In this document: piece after piece, positions 1-8,571 of the stretch
Position numbering within the stretch: position 1 is the first letter of the stretch
Layout of the letters: each line of letters starts with the position of its first letter
NCBI GenBank assembly: GCA_049317265.1
Contig: JBMOIP010000001.1
Span: 1-64,000, forward strand
DNA from: CAIVAT01 sp049317265
Lineage (GTDB): Bacteria > Bacteroidota > Bacteroidia > Bacteroidales > FEN-979
Length of the DNA: 64,000 nt
Direction of reading: 5' to 3'
Notes under the pieces: model-generated
Databases searched by the model: none
Seen by the model: the letters and a program-made list of their open reading frames with translations, nothing else
Told to the model about the DNA's origin: nothing
Translations under genes and position numbers: made by a program

Positions 1-56
1 AGAGCGCTGCGTTCGCAATGCAGAGGTCACCGGTTCGACTCCGGTATACTCCACCA
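1..56 (+). tRNA. tRNA-Ala(CGC), 3' part
   Basis: The window opens inside a tRNA. The anticodon stem is 7-11 with 19-23, the 7-base loop is 12-18 and the anticodon CGC is at 14-16. The five-base variable loop is 24-28, the T arm is 29-45 with a normal TTCGACT loop, and the 3' acceptor strand is 46-52. The discriminator base A is at 53 and an encoded CCA at 54-56. Base 70 of the acceptor strand is T, which would allow the G3:U70 pair that marks alanine tRNAs. The 5' acceptor strand and most of the D arm lie outside the window. Confidence 0.93.
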
Positions 57-59
57 TGG

Positions 60-84
60 CAATGAACAATGAACAATGAACAAT
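60..84 (+). repeat. AATGAAC heptamer repeat, left arm
   Basis: Three exact copies of the 7-mer AATGAAC plus a partial copy start four bases after the tRNA CCA. Decayed copies in the opposite orientation (TTGTTCATTGCTCATT) lie at 101-116 and 131-155. This is the inverted counterpart of the array at 519-574 on the other side of the S23-type gene. Confidence 0.85.
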
Positions 85-154
85 AATTGCTAATTGACAT
101 TTGTTCATTGCTCATTTATTACAATTGCCAATTCTTCATTTTTCATTGCTCATT

Positions 155-505
155 TCACTTCATCCTGGTAGTCTTCAAAATTGCCCATAAAATCTTCATG
201 ATCTCTTCCAAATCCTGATAAAGGGAATCAAATTCCCTGGTTGAGATTGAAGCGGTATCTTTCAGCATTCTCAGCCAGCCTCCTGTTTCCTTTGCTTCCT
301 TATACGAAATAGATAATTTCATCGAAAACTCCGCTTTCGATATCCCAGCAACGGCTTCTTCAACATTCGCCGCAATTGATGTCCCGCTTTTAAGCAGTTG
401 ATTGATCAAAACTGCTTCAACTTTCCTTTTTCTCAGTTCCCGGGTCAGATTGATAACCCTGACCGCAAAAGCATAGGATTTTTCCTTTATAACATTACTT
501 TTCAT
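155..505 (-). CDS. Four-helix-bundle protein, 23S rRNA IVP (S23) family
   Basis: This 116-residue protein is all-helical in appearance and fits the four-helix-bundle family named after proteins encoded in 23S rRNA intervening sequences (TIGR02436/PF05635). Typical features are the segment near residues 38-52 with GTSIAANVEEA and the following KLSISYKEAKETGGWL. Length matches the family. The structural relatives include Avd, the accessory protein of diversity-generating retroelements, but no reverse transcriptase or template repeat is present here. The gene lies just downstream of a tRNA gene in opposite orientation and is bracketed by inverted 7-bp tandem repeats, which hints at a mobile cassette. 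Biochemical function is unknown. Confidence 0.85.
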   Translation of the reverse strand: MKSNVIKEKSYAFAVRVINLTRELRKRKVEAVLINQLLKSGTSIAANVEEAVAGISKAEFSMKLSISYKEAKETGGWLRMLKDTASISTREFDSLYQDLEEIMKILWAILKTTRMK

Positions 506-518
506 AACTACTCTTTTT

Positions 519-574
519 ATTGTTCATTGCTCATTGTTCATTGTTCATTGCTCATTGCTCATTGTTCATTGCTC
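519..574 (-). repeat. AATGARC heptamer repeat, right arm (8 units)
   Basis: Eight consecutive 7-mers read ATTGTTC or ATTGCTC on the plus strand, i.e. GAACAAT/GAGCAAT on the minus strand. They start 14 bases before the start codon of the S23-type gene. Units differ only by a T/C transition at one position. The array is the inverted partner of 60-84. Confidence 0.88.
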
Positions 575-953
575 ATTTACCCCACTGCTTAATCGCCATT
601 TCTTAAAAAGGTAATATCAATTATTAAAAAAAAATGAGGAATGAAGAATGGAGAATTGTCAATTGGGAAGGTCGGTGAAAAACCGGAGAACGAAGGGACT
701 TTAAATCATCTCCGCGTAGCCCCAATCGTACTCGGAGAAACTCCAATAAAAGAGATCAGCAAAGCCACCTATCCCGGCAATAAAGCCAATGATTATACAC
801 ATTGAGATAATTAACCCAACATCCCGTGCAGATTTTAATTACATGACCATGTTATTCATATCAGGGGATTTAAAATTTCACCACTTTTGCAGTATCATTT
901 TAAATCATTTCAGATCATCATTCAGAGACACGAACTTATCAACCCCGAAAACC
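575..953. other. Gene-poor stretch with possible coding remnant
   Basis: No intact gene is seen between the heptamer array and the isoaspartyl dipeptidase. At 641-805 on the plus strand there is a continuous open frame of about 50 codons ending in TGA at 803-805, with protein-like composition (for example RVAPIVLGETPIKEISK) but no start codon; I do not recognise it and it may be a gene remnant or chance. A weak promoter-like CACTTTTG lies at 882-889, one base from the TAnnTTTG consensus, 64 bases ahead of the chosen iadA start. Confidence 0.3.
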
Positions 954-2084
954 ATGTTAACCCTTTTTAAAAATGCAGCAATCTATTCCCCCATGTACGA
1001 GGGCAAAAAGGATGTCCTCACCGGCGGGAACACTATTCTTTCCATTGCAGATCAAATTGAATTTCCGGCAGGACTTGAGGTTACAATCGTGGATTGCACC
1101 GGGCTCAGTCTTGTTCCAGGGTTGATCGATTCGCATGTACATATCACCGGGGGTGGCGGCGAAGGCGGCCCGGCCAGTCGCATGCCTGAGCTTTTACTGA
1201 GCATGATGCTGGAGGGTGGCGTTACAACCGTGATAGGGTGCCTGGGTACCGACGGCATCACCCGGAGCGTTGAAAGCGTGCTGATGAAAGTGAAGTCACT
1301 CAGGGCGCAAGGTGTGTCGGCCTGGATGTATACCGGGGCATACCAGGTTCCGCCACCAACCATCACCGGGGATGTTGCCAAAGACATCGCCCTGTTTGAA
1401 GAGATCATCGGGGTGGGGGAGGTGGCCATCTCCGACCACAGATCATCCTTCCCCGACATGAAGGAACTCGCACGCATTGCAGCCCAGGCTCGTGTGGCAG
1501 GTATGATTGGCGGCAAGGCGGGAATTGTGAACGTCCATATGGGTGACGCAGTTGACCCTTTCAAACCAATTCACGAAGTGGTTACCGGTACTGAGTTGGG
1601 TTATAAACAGTTCGTCCCCACCCATTGCAACCGCAACAGCTATATCTTTGAGGATGCAAAAGAGTATGGAAAGAAGGGTTATATCGACATCACCACCAGT
1701 TCATACCCTTATTATACCGATGAAGAGATCAAGCCCTCCATTGCGTTAAAAGAGCTGCTTGCAGCCGGTGTTCCGCTGGCACATATTACATTTACCTCCG
1801 ATGGTTGCGGCTCGCTGCCGGGATTCGATCCGGAAACAGGGAAACTGATAAAAATTGAAATGGGGTTGCCTTCCTCCATCCTCAGGGAATTGAAAGAAGC
1901 TGTTTTAGTAGACGGTATTCCACTTGAACAGGCGCTGCATGTTGCTACTGCAAACCCGGCAAATATTCTCAGGTTATCAGGAAAGGGCTTTATCAGTGAA
2001 GGAAAGGATGCCGATATCCTGGTGCTTGATGCTGAATTCAATATCGTTCATCTAATGGCAATGGGGAAGTTGATGAACGTGTAA
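954..2084 (+). CDS. iadA: Isoaspartyl dipeptidase (beta-aspartyl dipeptidase)
   Basis: This 376-residue amidohydrolase-superfamily enzyme hydrolyses beta-aspartyl (isoaspartyl) dipeptides, including beta-Asp-Arg in known homologues, and should be cytoplasmic as no signal peptide is seen. Metal-site residues are visible as HVH (61-63), H195 in VHMGD, H224 in PTH and D283 in TSDG, with spacing close to E. coli IadA (H68/H70, H201, H230, D285). The position of the carboxylated bridging Lys162 of E. coli is Glu156 here (EVAISDHRS), so the metals are probably bridged by a native carboxylate. The open frame reaches back to 789, but the ATG at 954 gives the family-like N terminus and length. M28 peptidase follows after 4 bases, implying co-transcription. 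Cyanophycinase homologues lie 4-7 kb downstream. Confidence 0.93.
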   Translation: MLTLFKNAAIYSPMYEGKKDVLTGGNTILSIADQIEFPAGLEVTIVDCTGLSLVPGLIDSHVHITGGGGEGGPASRMPELLLSMMLEGGVTTVIGCLGTDGITRSVESVLMKVKSLRAQGVSAWMYTGAYQVPPPTITGDVAKDIALFEEIIGVGEVAISDHRSSFPDMKELARIAAQARVAGMIGGKAGIVNVHMGDAVDPFKPIHEVVTGTELGYKQFVPTHCNRNSYIFEDAKEYGKKGYIDITTSSYPYYTDEEIKPSIALKELLAAGVPLAHITFTSDGCGSLPGFDPETGKLIKIEMGLPSSILRELKEAVLVDGIPLEQALHVATANPANILRLSGKGFISEGKDADILVLDAEFNIVHLMAMGKLMNV

Positions 2085-2088
2085 GATC

Positions 2089-3732
2089 ATGCAAAGAAAC
2101 AGCCTCCTCCTTTGTGCCCTGTTTTTATCATCGGTCATGCTATCGGGCCAGACCAGGGTGCAGCCCCCATCATCCCCTGCAGAAAAAGATTTTGCAGGAA
2201 CCCTGCGCTTCCTCTCCTCCGACTGGATGGAGGGACGTGAAGCAGGGTCACGGGGCGGCTTTATGGCCGCCGATTATATCGCGTCCATGATGCAGCTATA
2301 TGGTTTGTCACCCTATGGCGATCAGGAAAAATCAAATCCCGGGCATTCGAAAAATCATGAAGGAATGCCGGTGATGCAACAAAGCTATTTTCAGAATTTC
2401 GAGGTATTGCGGGTTAAGCCGGAAAAAGCAACCCTTGCGTTGGTGAGGCGAACATCAGATACTGAGTCTGAGATTCAACTCTCCCCGGGCATTGACTTTG
2501 ATCTGAAATCAGTATTCAATGGGATAGAGGCCGAAGCGCCACTTGTATTTGCAGGTTATGGCATATCTGCGGGAGACCAGGGTTATGATGATTATAATGG
2601 ACTGATTGTGAAAGATCGGATTGTTGTCGTACTGGAGGGATTTCCGGGCCATGCCGATACCACATCACCGGCATGGAGAAAATTGGGAAAATACTTTAGT
2701 GACGGGCGCGCTTCATGGGAGAAAAAACTTCAAACCGCGGCCAGGAAAGGTGCAATGGCATTGGTTGTTGTTTCTGCAGATGGGCGTCATAATCCCTACA
2801 GCCATTCACAGCACAACCTGGACATCATGCAATCCTCAATGAATTCAGCCATAACAGGCGAACCGCGATATGATGATCCTGAATATTTCCTGCCCTGTGA
2901 TACAACCATTGACAAAGCGCCGGTTGTCATTCTTGGCGACAATGCCATGAACCAACTGTTCTCAGGGACGGGCATTGTTGTGCCTGATTTTGAAAAGAGG
3001 GTTGCCGGCAACATTTCACCCGCCTCTATGCTTCTTAAAGAAAAACGGTTGAAGATTTCGGTTGAAGTTAAAACTGAATCACTGGTTGTACACAATGTAC
3101 TGGGGATCATTCGTGGGAAGGATACCACAAAAAGCGTTGTGATTGGCGCACACTACGACCATCTGGGGATGCGCAACGGACTTATTTACCACGGCGCTGA
3201 TGACAATGCCTCTGGCACTTCCGGCATGCTTGCGTTGGCCAGGAAATGGAGTGAGCATGGTGAAATGCCAGCCTGTAATATCATTTTTTCCGCATGGACT
3301 GCCGAAGAAAAGGGGCTTTTAGGCAGCAGTTATTTCGTGCAGCATGCCCCCGGTAATTCTCATCATATTGTGCTCGCTTTCAACATGGACATGATTTCAC
3401 GTAGCGCTCCTGAAGATACGGCTCACCGGGTACTCAGCATCGGTACCTTGCCTTCAGATGACCGGCTGAGGAAAATGGCCGGTGACATCAATCAGCGGCT
3501 TTCACGTCCGTTTGTGCTTGACCTATGGGATGTGACAGGGCATACGGGGAGCGATTATGGCTCCTTCATTGCGGTTAAAATTCCTGTGATGACCTTCTTC
3601 TCAGGTTTTCATGACGACTATCATACCCCCCGGGATGTTTCATCAAAAGCGGATCTTGAAAAAATGCAGGACATTTTGAAAGTTGTCAATGATTGTGTTC
3701 AGGAATTTACAGGCAATCCCTTGTCAGAATAA
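2089..3732 (+). CDS. M28-family zinc aminopeptidase, secreted
   Basis: The 547-residue protein starts with a signal peptide (hydrophobic core to residue ~20, SGQ) and carries an M28 catalytic domain in its C-terminal half. Zinc-site motifs are GAHYDHLGM (His355), DDNASGT (~371), the AEEKGLLG glutamates (~405), NMDMI (~435) and DDYHTPRD near residue 515. An insert between residues ~120 and 310 fits a protease-associated (PA) domain. Family members remove N-terminal amino acids from peptides outside the cytoplasm. It lies 4 bases after iadA and ends 4 bases from the convergent enolase-superfamily gene. A role in trimming peptides for the same scavenging pathway is inferred from context; the exact residue preference cannot be read. 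Confidence 0.92.
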   Translation: MQRNSLLLCALFLSSVMLSGQTRVQPPSSPAEKDFAGTLRFLSSDWMEGREAGSRGGFMAADYIASMMQLYGLSPYGDQEKSNPGHSKNHEGMPVMQQSYFQNFEVLRVKPEKATLALVRRTSDTESEIQLSPGIDFDLKSVFNGIEAEAPLVFAGYGISAGDQGYDDYNGLIVKDRIVVVLEGFPGHADTTSPAWRKLGKYFSDGRASWEKKLQTAARKGAMALVVVSADGRHNPYSHSQHNLDIMQSSMNSAITGEPRYDDPEYFLPCDTTIDKAPVVILGDNAMNQLFSGTGIVVPDFEKRVAGNISPASMLLKEKRLKISVEVKTESLVVHNVLGIIRGKDTTKSVVIGAHYDHLGMRNGLIYHGADDNASGTSGMLALARKWSEHGEMPACNIIFSAWTAEEKGLLGSSYFVQHAPGNSHHIVLAFNMDMISRSAPEDTAHRVLSIGTLPSDDRLRKMAGDINQRLSRPFVLDLWDVTGHTGSDYGSFIAVKIPVMTFFSGFHDDYHTPRDVSSKADLEKMQDILKVVNDCVQEFTGNPLSE

Positions 3733-3736
3733 CAAA

Positions 3737-4846
3737 TCATCCCTTGTAACGCTCACTTCTCACAGTAACCTTCTCCAGGTTTTTCATGTTTACTTCCACC
3801 CCGATCCCGGGCTTCGTGGGGACATCCATGGTGCCATCCGGATTAACAAGAAATTCAGGTTCTACAATGTCCTCTGTATAATAACGCTTGCTGGCAGAAA
3901 TATCACCGGGTAAGGTAAAGTTGGACAACGAAGCCAACGCTACATTTCCGGCTCTGCCGATTCCTGATTCAAGCATTCCCCCGCACCATACCGGGATGTT
4001 CATGGAGGCACAGTAATCGTGGATCAGTTTTGATTCTGTAAAGCCACCTACCCGGCCTGGTTTGATGTTGATGATCCGGCAACTGTCTAATTCAATGGCA
4101 GCCCGTGTGTCGTCGAGGGAATGGATGCTTTCATCCAGGCAAATCGGTGTTTTAAGTTCACGCTGAAGTTTTGAATGGTCAAAGATATCCTCATATCCCA
4201 GGGGTTGCTCAATCAACAAGAGGTTATAGTCATCCATCTTTTTAAAAATGCCGATGTCATCCAGTGTATAGGCTGAGTTTGCATCAACCTGGAAAAGAAT
4301 TCCGGGGAACTCCTTTCTGACAGACTCTACAAATTGTAGATCAAATCCAGGGGCGATCTTGATTTTAATTCGTTTATACCCCTCTGCAAGATACCCTTCA
4401 ATCTTTTTCAGGAGTCCATCAACTGAATTCTGGATGCCGATGCTCACTCCAACATCAATTTTTTTACGCGTTCCGCCAAGCATCTGCGAGAGCGAAATGC
4501 CCTTTGTTTTCGCAAAGGCATCCCACAAAGCGGCTTCCAGTCCGGCTTTGGCCATCATGTGACCCCGAACTTTGGTATAACTTGCGATTGCTTCATCCAC
4601 CGTGGAAATATCTTTTCCAAGGATGGAGGGAATCAGAAAATCCTGCAGGATATGCCAGGCAGTGGGCACTGTTTCATAAGAGTAGAAGGGAGTGCCTTCT
4701 GCGACGCTTTCACCCCAGCCGGTAACTCCGTCTGCATCAACCCGTACAATGATGTGCTCTTCATCGTATTCGGTCCCCATGGAGGTAACAAACGGACTCA
4801 CCAGAACCAGTTTCACATGGCGAAGTTCAATTCTTTCGATTTTCAT
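3737..4846 (-). CDS. Enolase-superfamily NSAR/o-succinylbenzoate synthase-like enzyme
   Basis: This 369-residue protein belongs to the muconate-lactonising subgroup of the enolase superfamily and most resembles the NSAR/OSBS family (N-succinylamino-acid racemase or o-succinylbenzoate synthase). Visible are the N-terminal capping region with GWGESVA and YSYETV, the catalytic KIKI lysine motif (~163-166), metal ligands in QVDAN, LIEQP and CLDES, and the second catalytic lysine in NIKPGRVGG. No other menaquinone genes are nearby, while peptidases flank it on both sides. A racemase acting on N-acylated or peptide-derived amino acids is therefore a better guess than menaquinone synthesis, but sequence alone does not separate the two. 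It is transcribed in the same direction as the M14 gene upstream (44-base gap). Confidence 0.85.
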   Translation of the reverse strand: MKIERIELRHVKLVLVSPFVTSMGTEYDEEHIIVRVDADGVTGWGESVAEGTPFYSYETVPTAWHILQDFLIPSILGKDISTVDEAIASYTKVRGHMMAKAGLEAALWDAFAKTKGISLSQMLGGTRKKIDVGVSIGIQNSVDGLLKKIEGYLAEGYKRIKIKIAPGFDLQFVESVRKEFPGILFQVDANSAYTLDDIGIFKKMDDYNLLLIEQPLGYEDIFDHSKLQRELKTPICLDESIHSLDDTRAAIELDSCRIINIKPGRVGGFTESKLIHDYCASMNIPVWCGGMLESGIGRAGNVALASLSNFTLPGDISASKRYYTEDIVEPEFLVNPDGTMDVPTKPGIGVEVNMKNLEKVTVRSERYKG

Positions 4847-4890
4847 AGCATATAAGTTTTAAATTGAAACCGTACTAAGGGTGGTTATGT

Positions 4891-6390
4891 TTATTTTTCA
4901 ACGACACGAAGAACCGGGAACGATTCCCAACTATTTAATAGACCAGCATATTTTGCATAGGTTGCCAGGCCAAGCATCGACTTTGGTTCCAATGCCAGAA
5001 CAATCAGGTTGCCTTTTAATTGAGCTGTGGACAGGAAATAATAATCATGACCTGTCATGGTGATCGAAAATTCCCGGATGGCAACATCGGGATTTGCGAC
5101 AATATCACCTTCAAAGTCGATCGAGTCAATGCGGTTGATCATGTACACTTCGATTTTATACTCCCCTGTGTTTTTAAACATAGTCCATTTTATGGATTGC
5201 ATGCCTGCCCATTGAATAAGGGGTTGCCAATCCACCGGAATCAGATATCCAACCGGTTTTTTAATGTCATACAAGGATTTCACTACCGGGCGGTAATCGT
5301 TGACAGTTACTACAGAATCGTTTCCTGAGTAATACGAAAGAAGCGGTATTTGAAGTTTCTGCCCGTTGCTGACATGTTCCGACTGAACTGAAATTTTTTC
5401 ACCAGACCTTCCGGAGATCAGTTTTTCCCTTTCAGCAGAAACGAGACTTTTTATTTCATCCTTATTTGAAAAGGCAAACTCAAGCAATCCGCGCATGCCG
5501 GTCATCTGCCCTTCGGCCCTGTGCTGAAGATTTTCAATGGAGTCATCTTTCCCGTTCATGCCTTCCTGGATGAATGAAAGTGTGTTTTGGATGCCAAAGC
5601 TCTGGCGGCCATCATTGATGTCGAACGTACTATGCCTGATATATTCCTTATCCGGCGGTCCTCCCGGACAATATTCGAAGGATGAGAATTTGCGGTCGTC
5701 CAGGTATTTTAATATATAGGGAAGATAATTTTCATTTGATAATTTCCTTATCTTTTTTGAAATATTCAGATTGGTTGTGGCGCCAACCGTGATGTCTGAA
5801 TTTTTCCGGTACCCGTATTTCTTCCATTCCTCACTGTAGGGCGAATACTCATGCAAATCCATGGTGACTTCAAAAAGATATTTGTCAAAAAATGCATGCA
5901 AAGCAAAAGTTTCGGGTTCGGTAAGGATCAAATGATTGCGGTTCAGATCCATGTTGTTGGCATTCCTTCTTTTATTTGCTTCTGCACCGTCGGGATTCAC
6001 CTGGGGGACCAGTGCAAAATCGATCCTGTCAAAGAGATACCTGTTTTCAGGATTCAGCAGTTCCTTTGCAAGAAGCAGTGCCCCCTCCTTTCCTGATTGC
6101 TCATTTCCATGCTGTTGTGCGAAGATGAGCACTTTTATTTTTGACGGATCTTTCCCGAACTCTGTCGTTGAGAAGGTGAGTGCATAAAGATCCCTCCATT
6201 TTACCGAATGTCCGATTTTTTCAACTTTCAGCAAATCCGATTTTGCGTCAAGCTGATGAATATAGGTGGTGAGTTCTTCGTAGGAAGTAACTGAATGATA
6301 GTTTTTTTTAACAAGCGGAGGTGTTGTTTCCTGGGAAAGAACAAACCGGGGGAATAGAAGGATGATCAGAAGGGTCAATACTGTTTTCAT
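4891..6390 (-). CDS. M14-family zinc carboxypeptidase, secreted
   Basis: This 499-residue M14 metallocarboxypeptidase begins with a signal peptide (hydrophobic core then FVLSQ at ~16-20). The zinc motif is HGNE (His94, Glu97) with His180 in MDLHEY, the substrate-binding NxR-type segment is MDLNRNH (147-153) and the catalytic Glu is in FIQEGMNG (~276). The frame is open back to 6459, but the ATG at 6390 gives the signal peptide. It would remove C-terminal residues from peptides in the periplasm or outside the cell. The gene is divergent from the first cyanophycinase gene across a 149-base intergenic region with promoter-like boxes on both strands. Confidence 0.92.
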   Translation of the reverse strand: MKTVLTLLIILLFPRFVLSQETTPPLVKKNYHSVTSYEELTTYIHQLDAKSDLLKVEKIGHSVKWRDLYALTFSTTEFGKDPSKIKVLIFAQQHGNEQSGKEGALLLAKELLNPENRYLFDRIDFALVPQVNPDGAEANKRRNANNMDLNRNHLILTEPETFALHAFFDKYLFEVTMDLHEYSPYSEEWKKYGYRKNSDITVGATTNLNISKKIRKLSNENYLPYILKYLDDRKFSSFEYCPGGPPDKEYIRHSTFDINDGRQSFGIQNTLSFIQEGMNGKDDSIENLQHRAEGQMTGMRGLLEFAFSNKDEIKSLVSAEREKLISGRSGEKISVQSEHVSNGQKLQIPLLSYYSGNDSVVTVNDYRPVVKSLYDIKKPVGYLIPVDWQPLIQWAGMQSIKWTMFKNTGEYKIEVYMINRIDSIDFEGDIVANPDVAIREFSITMTGHDYYFLSTAQLKGNLIVLALEPKSMLGLATYAKYAGLLNSWESFPVLRVVEK

Positions 6391-6437
6391 TCCGGATGAT
6401 TTAACCTTTCTTTTATAGTTTCGATTGCAAGTAACAG

Positions 6438-6445
6438 CAAATATA
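6438..6445 (-). promoter_or_regulatory. -7 box TATATTTG for M14 gene
   Basis: On the minus strand this reads TATATTTG, an exact match to the Bacteroidetes -7 consensus TAnnTTTG. It lies 47 bases upstream of the M14 start codon in the divergent intergenic region. No clear -33 element was seen. Confidence 0.5.
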
Positions 6446-6507
6446 ATGGTTTCGCCCATTTTTTCACCTGCGATTTTTGAAAAATATAAGTCATCTTACT
6501 TTTTTAT

Positions 6508-6515
6508 TAACTTCG
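6508..6515 (+). promoter_or_regulatory. Possible -7 box TAACTTCG for S51 operon
   Basis: TAACTTCG differs from TAnnTTTG at one position and sits 24 bases before the ATG of the first cyanophycinase-family gene. It is the best promoter candidate for the S51-S51-SusC-SusD-lipoprotein run. Confidence 0.35.
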
Positions 6516-6539
6516 CCCTGTTATATATAAAACATATGT

Positions 6540-8504
6540 ATGGATCGGCAAAGATTTCTTCTGTTCGTTCTACTTATCAGCTCTTTCAATATTCTTGCGC
6601 AGCCCGGGCGATTATTGCTTGTTGGTGGCGGAGCTGAAAAAAACGGGGCATCAAGCTGGAGCACGCCGGCATACAAGTGGGCGGGTGAAGGGAAGAAAGT
6701 GGCCATTGTCGGAATCTCAACCGGAACCTTGGCTCCATATTTCAAACAACAATGCGGCGCAGCCCGGGCAAAGGAATTTGCCATTGCGACCCACGACAGC
6801 GCCAACAGCCAGGCAACTTATGATACGCTTGTCAGTTACGATGTGATCTTCTTCAGGGGAGGCGATCAATATGATTATTATAATTTATACCGAAACACAA
6901 AACTTCAGGACGCAGTTGCCTTTTTGTTCAGCCATGGCGGCACCATCTGCGGCACCTCAGCAGGGTTACACATCCTCTCTTCTATTGTTTACACGGCGAA
7001 AAACGGTTCAGCCTATTCGGATGAGTGTATCGAAAACCCCAACAATAATTATGTGACCCTTGCCAACGATTTTATGAATCTTGTTCCTGGTTTTGTTTTT
7101 GACACTCATTTTGCTGAACGCGGCCGGTTTGGCAGGCTGGTTGGATTCCTTGCCAATTACAAGTTGAACCAGGGTCAATACATTACGGGTCTGGGCATGG
7201 ATGACATGACCTGCATGACCGTCGATGAGAATGGCCTGGGAACAGTTTACGGAACCGGCTGTGCCAATATTTACAAGGCCGGTGCTGCCTATTCGCTGAA
7301 TGGCACCAAACTGCTGGCAGATACCGTTCATATTATTCAACTTTTACATGGCTGTACCTGGGATTTTGCAACCGGGCAGGCCGGATTTACAAGTCTCAAT
7401 CGCCTGATCAACACCTCCGGCGCAGAAGAAACCGGTAACTTTACGGTTCTGGCAAGCGGCGGCAATGCACTGGTCAACAACCAGGCCATGCTGGGCGACC
7501 TGGTGAATAGCTCCGGGACACCTTCCGCTTCCATCCTGCTATTATCAGGAGACCTTACCCTGGCTGCCACTTATAAAACCAGGTTGCTTGAATTGGGCGC
7601 ACCCAAGGTAGATATCTTCACCGCGAACATACAATCCGGAACAGATACTGTATTGGGCAATCGCATCAACATGGCAACCAAGATCCTGTTTCTGAAGAAC
7701 AGTTTCCCAACATTTTCTCCATTTCTCGCAACGACCAACGGAGTACTGCTCCTTCAAAGGATAAAGCAGGAAGGCATGATCACTGCCTTTGTTGGTGACG
7801 ATGCCCGGCTCGCCGGGAAGACAGTCATTGAAAATTACCTCACAGCCCTGTCATCGTACTATGCTGAACTCACTTTTGGCAATGGACTTGCGTTGCTCCC
7901 TCACACCGTGCTGATGCCCGATACCTACCTTAACAGCGATGTTTATGAGAATACCGTAACCGCCATCCCCTATGCGATGGCCAGGGACACCCTGAAGTTT
8001 GGGATTTGGCTCACTGACCACAACTACATGAAGTTTACCCCGGTTGCAGGTAAAACAACCTTAACTGGTTATGGAACCGCCCCTGTGATGGTCATAGCCA
8101 ACGCGGGAACACTGGCCGGATTTTCAAGCCATTCAGCTTCGGGGAGCACCAGCACCAAGCCCCGCATGATTGCCGGGTTTGAACATCTTAAACTCTCCCT
8201 GATCGATTACACTACCCCGTATGTGATGGGGAGTGTTCATTCCTCGGGGCTTTTAGAGAATAACAGCGCTGAACCATTGATTATTTCTCCAAACCCGGCT
8301 CATAAGGTATTGACGTTGAAATGGAATTCAAACGAATATTCCTGGGAGATCATCAACCTCCATGGAATCCGGATATTCAATGGTAAATCTGGCCTGGAGC
8401 CAGAATCGGTCGACGTTTCAACATTCACCCCGGGTGTTTACATTGTTAAGATGAAGAACAATATAAACCATCAGACCAGGACGATAAAATTCATTAAAGA
8501 ATAA
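6540..8504 (+). CDS. Secreted cyanophycinase-like S51 protein with T9SS sorting domain
   Basis: The 654-residue protein has a signal peptide (to ILAQ, ~21), an S51 peptidase/cyanophycinase domain (~23-300), a second half (~310-560) and a C-terminal T9SS sorting domain (~575-654, NPAHKVLTLKW to the basic end). S51 motifs are GGDQ (Gln110), the nucleophile elbow CGTSAG (Ser140) and DTHFAERGRFGRL (188-200). Compared with the second copy, the DQH motif is DTH and the catalytic-triad Glu position reads Asp (GMDD, 221-222), so specificity may differ. The second half (LLLSGDLTLAATYKTRL, VGDDARLAGKT) looks like a decayed copy of the same fold; this is inference. Expected location is the cell surface. 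It leads the S51-S51-SusCD run; 67 bases separate it from the next gene. Confidence 0.85.
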   Translation: MDRQRFLLFVLLISSFNILAQPGRLLLVGGGAEKNGASSWSTPAYKWAGEGKKVAIVGISTGTLAPYFKQQCGAARAKEFAIATHDSANSQATYDTLVSYDVIFFRGGDQYDYYNLYRNTKLQDAVAFLFSHGGTICGTSAGLHILSSIVYTAKNGSAYSDECIENPNNNYVTLANDFMNLVPGFVFDTHFAERGRFGRLVGFLANYKLNQGQYITGLGMDDMTCMTVDENGLGTVYGTGCANIYKAGAAYSLNGTKLLADTVHIIQLLHGCTWDFATGQAGFTSLNRLINTSGAEETGNFTVLASGGNALVNNQAMLGDLVNSSGTPSASILLLSGDLTLAATYKTRLLELGAPKVDIFTANIQSGTDTVLGNRINMATKILFLKNSFPTFSPFLATTNGVLLLQRIKQEGMITAFVGDDARLAGKTVIENYLTALSSYYAELTFGNGLALLPHTVLMPDTYLNSDVYENTVTAIPYAMARDTLKFGIWLTDHNYMKFTPVAGKTTLTGYGTAPVMVIANAGTLAGFSSHSASGSTSTKPRMIAGFEHLKLSLIDYTTPYVMGSVHSSGLLENNSAEPLIISPNPAHKVLTLKWNSNEYSWEIINLHGIRIFNGKSGLEPESVDVSTFTPGVYIVKMKNNINHQTRTIKFIKE

Positions 8505-8508
8505 CATA

Positions 8509-8548
8509 CCTCACCCCCCGGCCCCCGATCCACAGGGAGAGGGGGAGG
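8509..8548. repeat. Decayed C-rich/G-rich intergenic palindrome
   Basis: Between the two S51 genes, a C-rich arm (CCTCACCCCCCGGCCCCC) is followed by GATCCACAGG and a G-rich arm GAGAGGGGGAGG. It resembles a commonly seen imperfect intergenic inverted repeat. A weak transcript structure here could modulate downstream expression; that is speculation. Confidence 0.45.
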
Positions 8549-8571
8549 ACGGGCAAACATCATAAACAACG

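Noticed and set aside
155..505. Diversity-generating retroelement suggested by the Avd-like fold
   Set aside because: No reverse transcriptase, template repeat or variable repeat was found nearby.
398..592. 64-codon open frame encoding HCSLLI repeats
   Set aside because: It is only the translation of the 7-bp repeat array and antisense S23 gene start.
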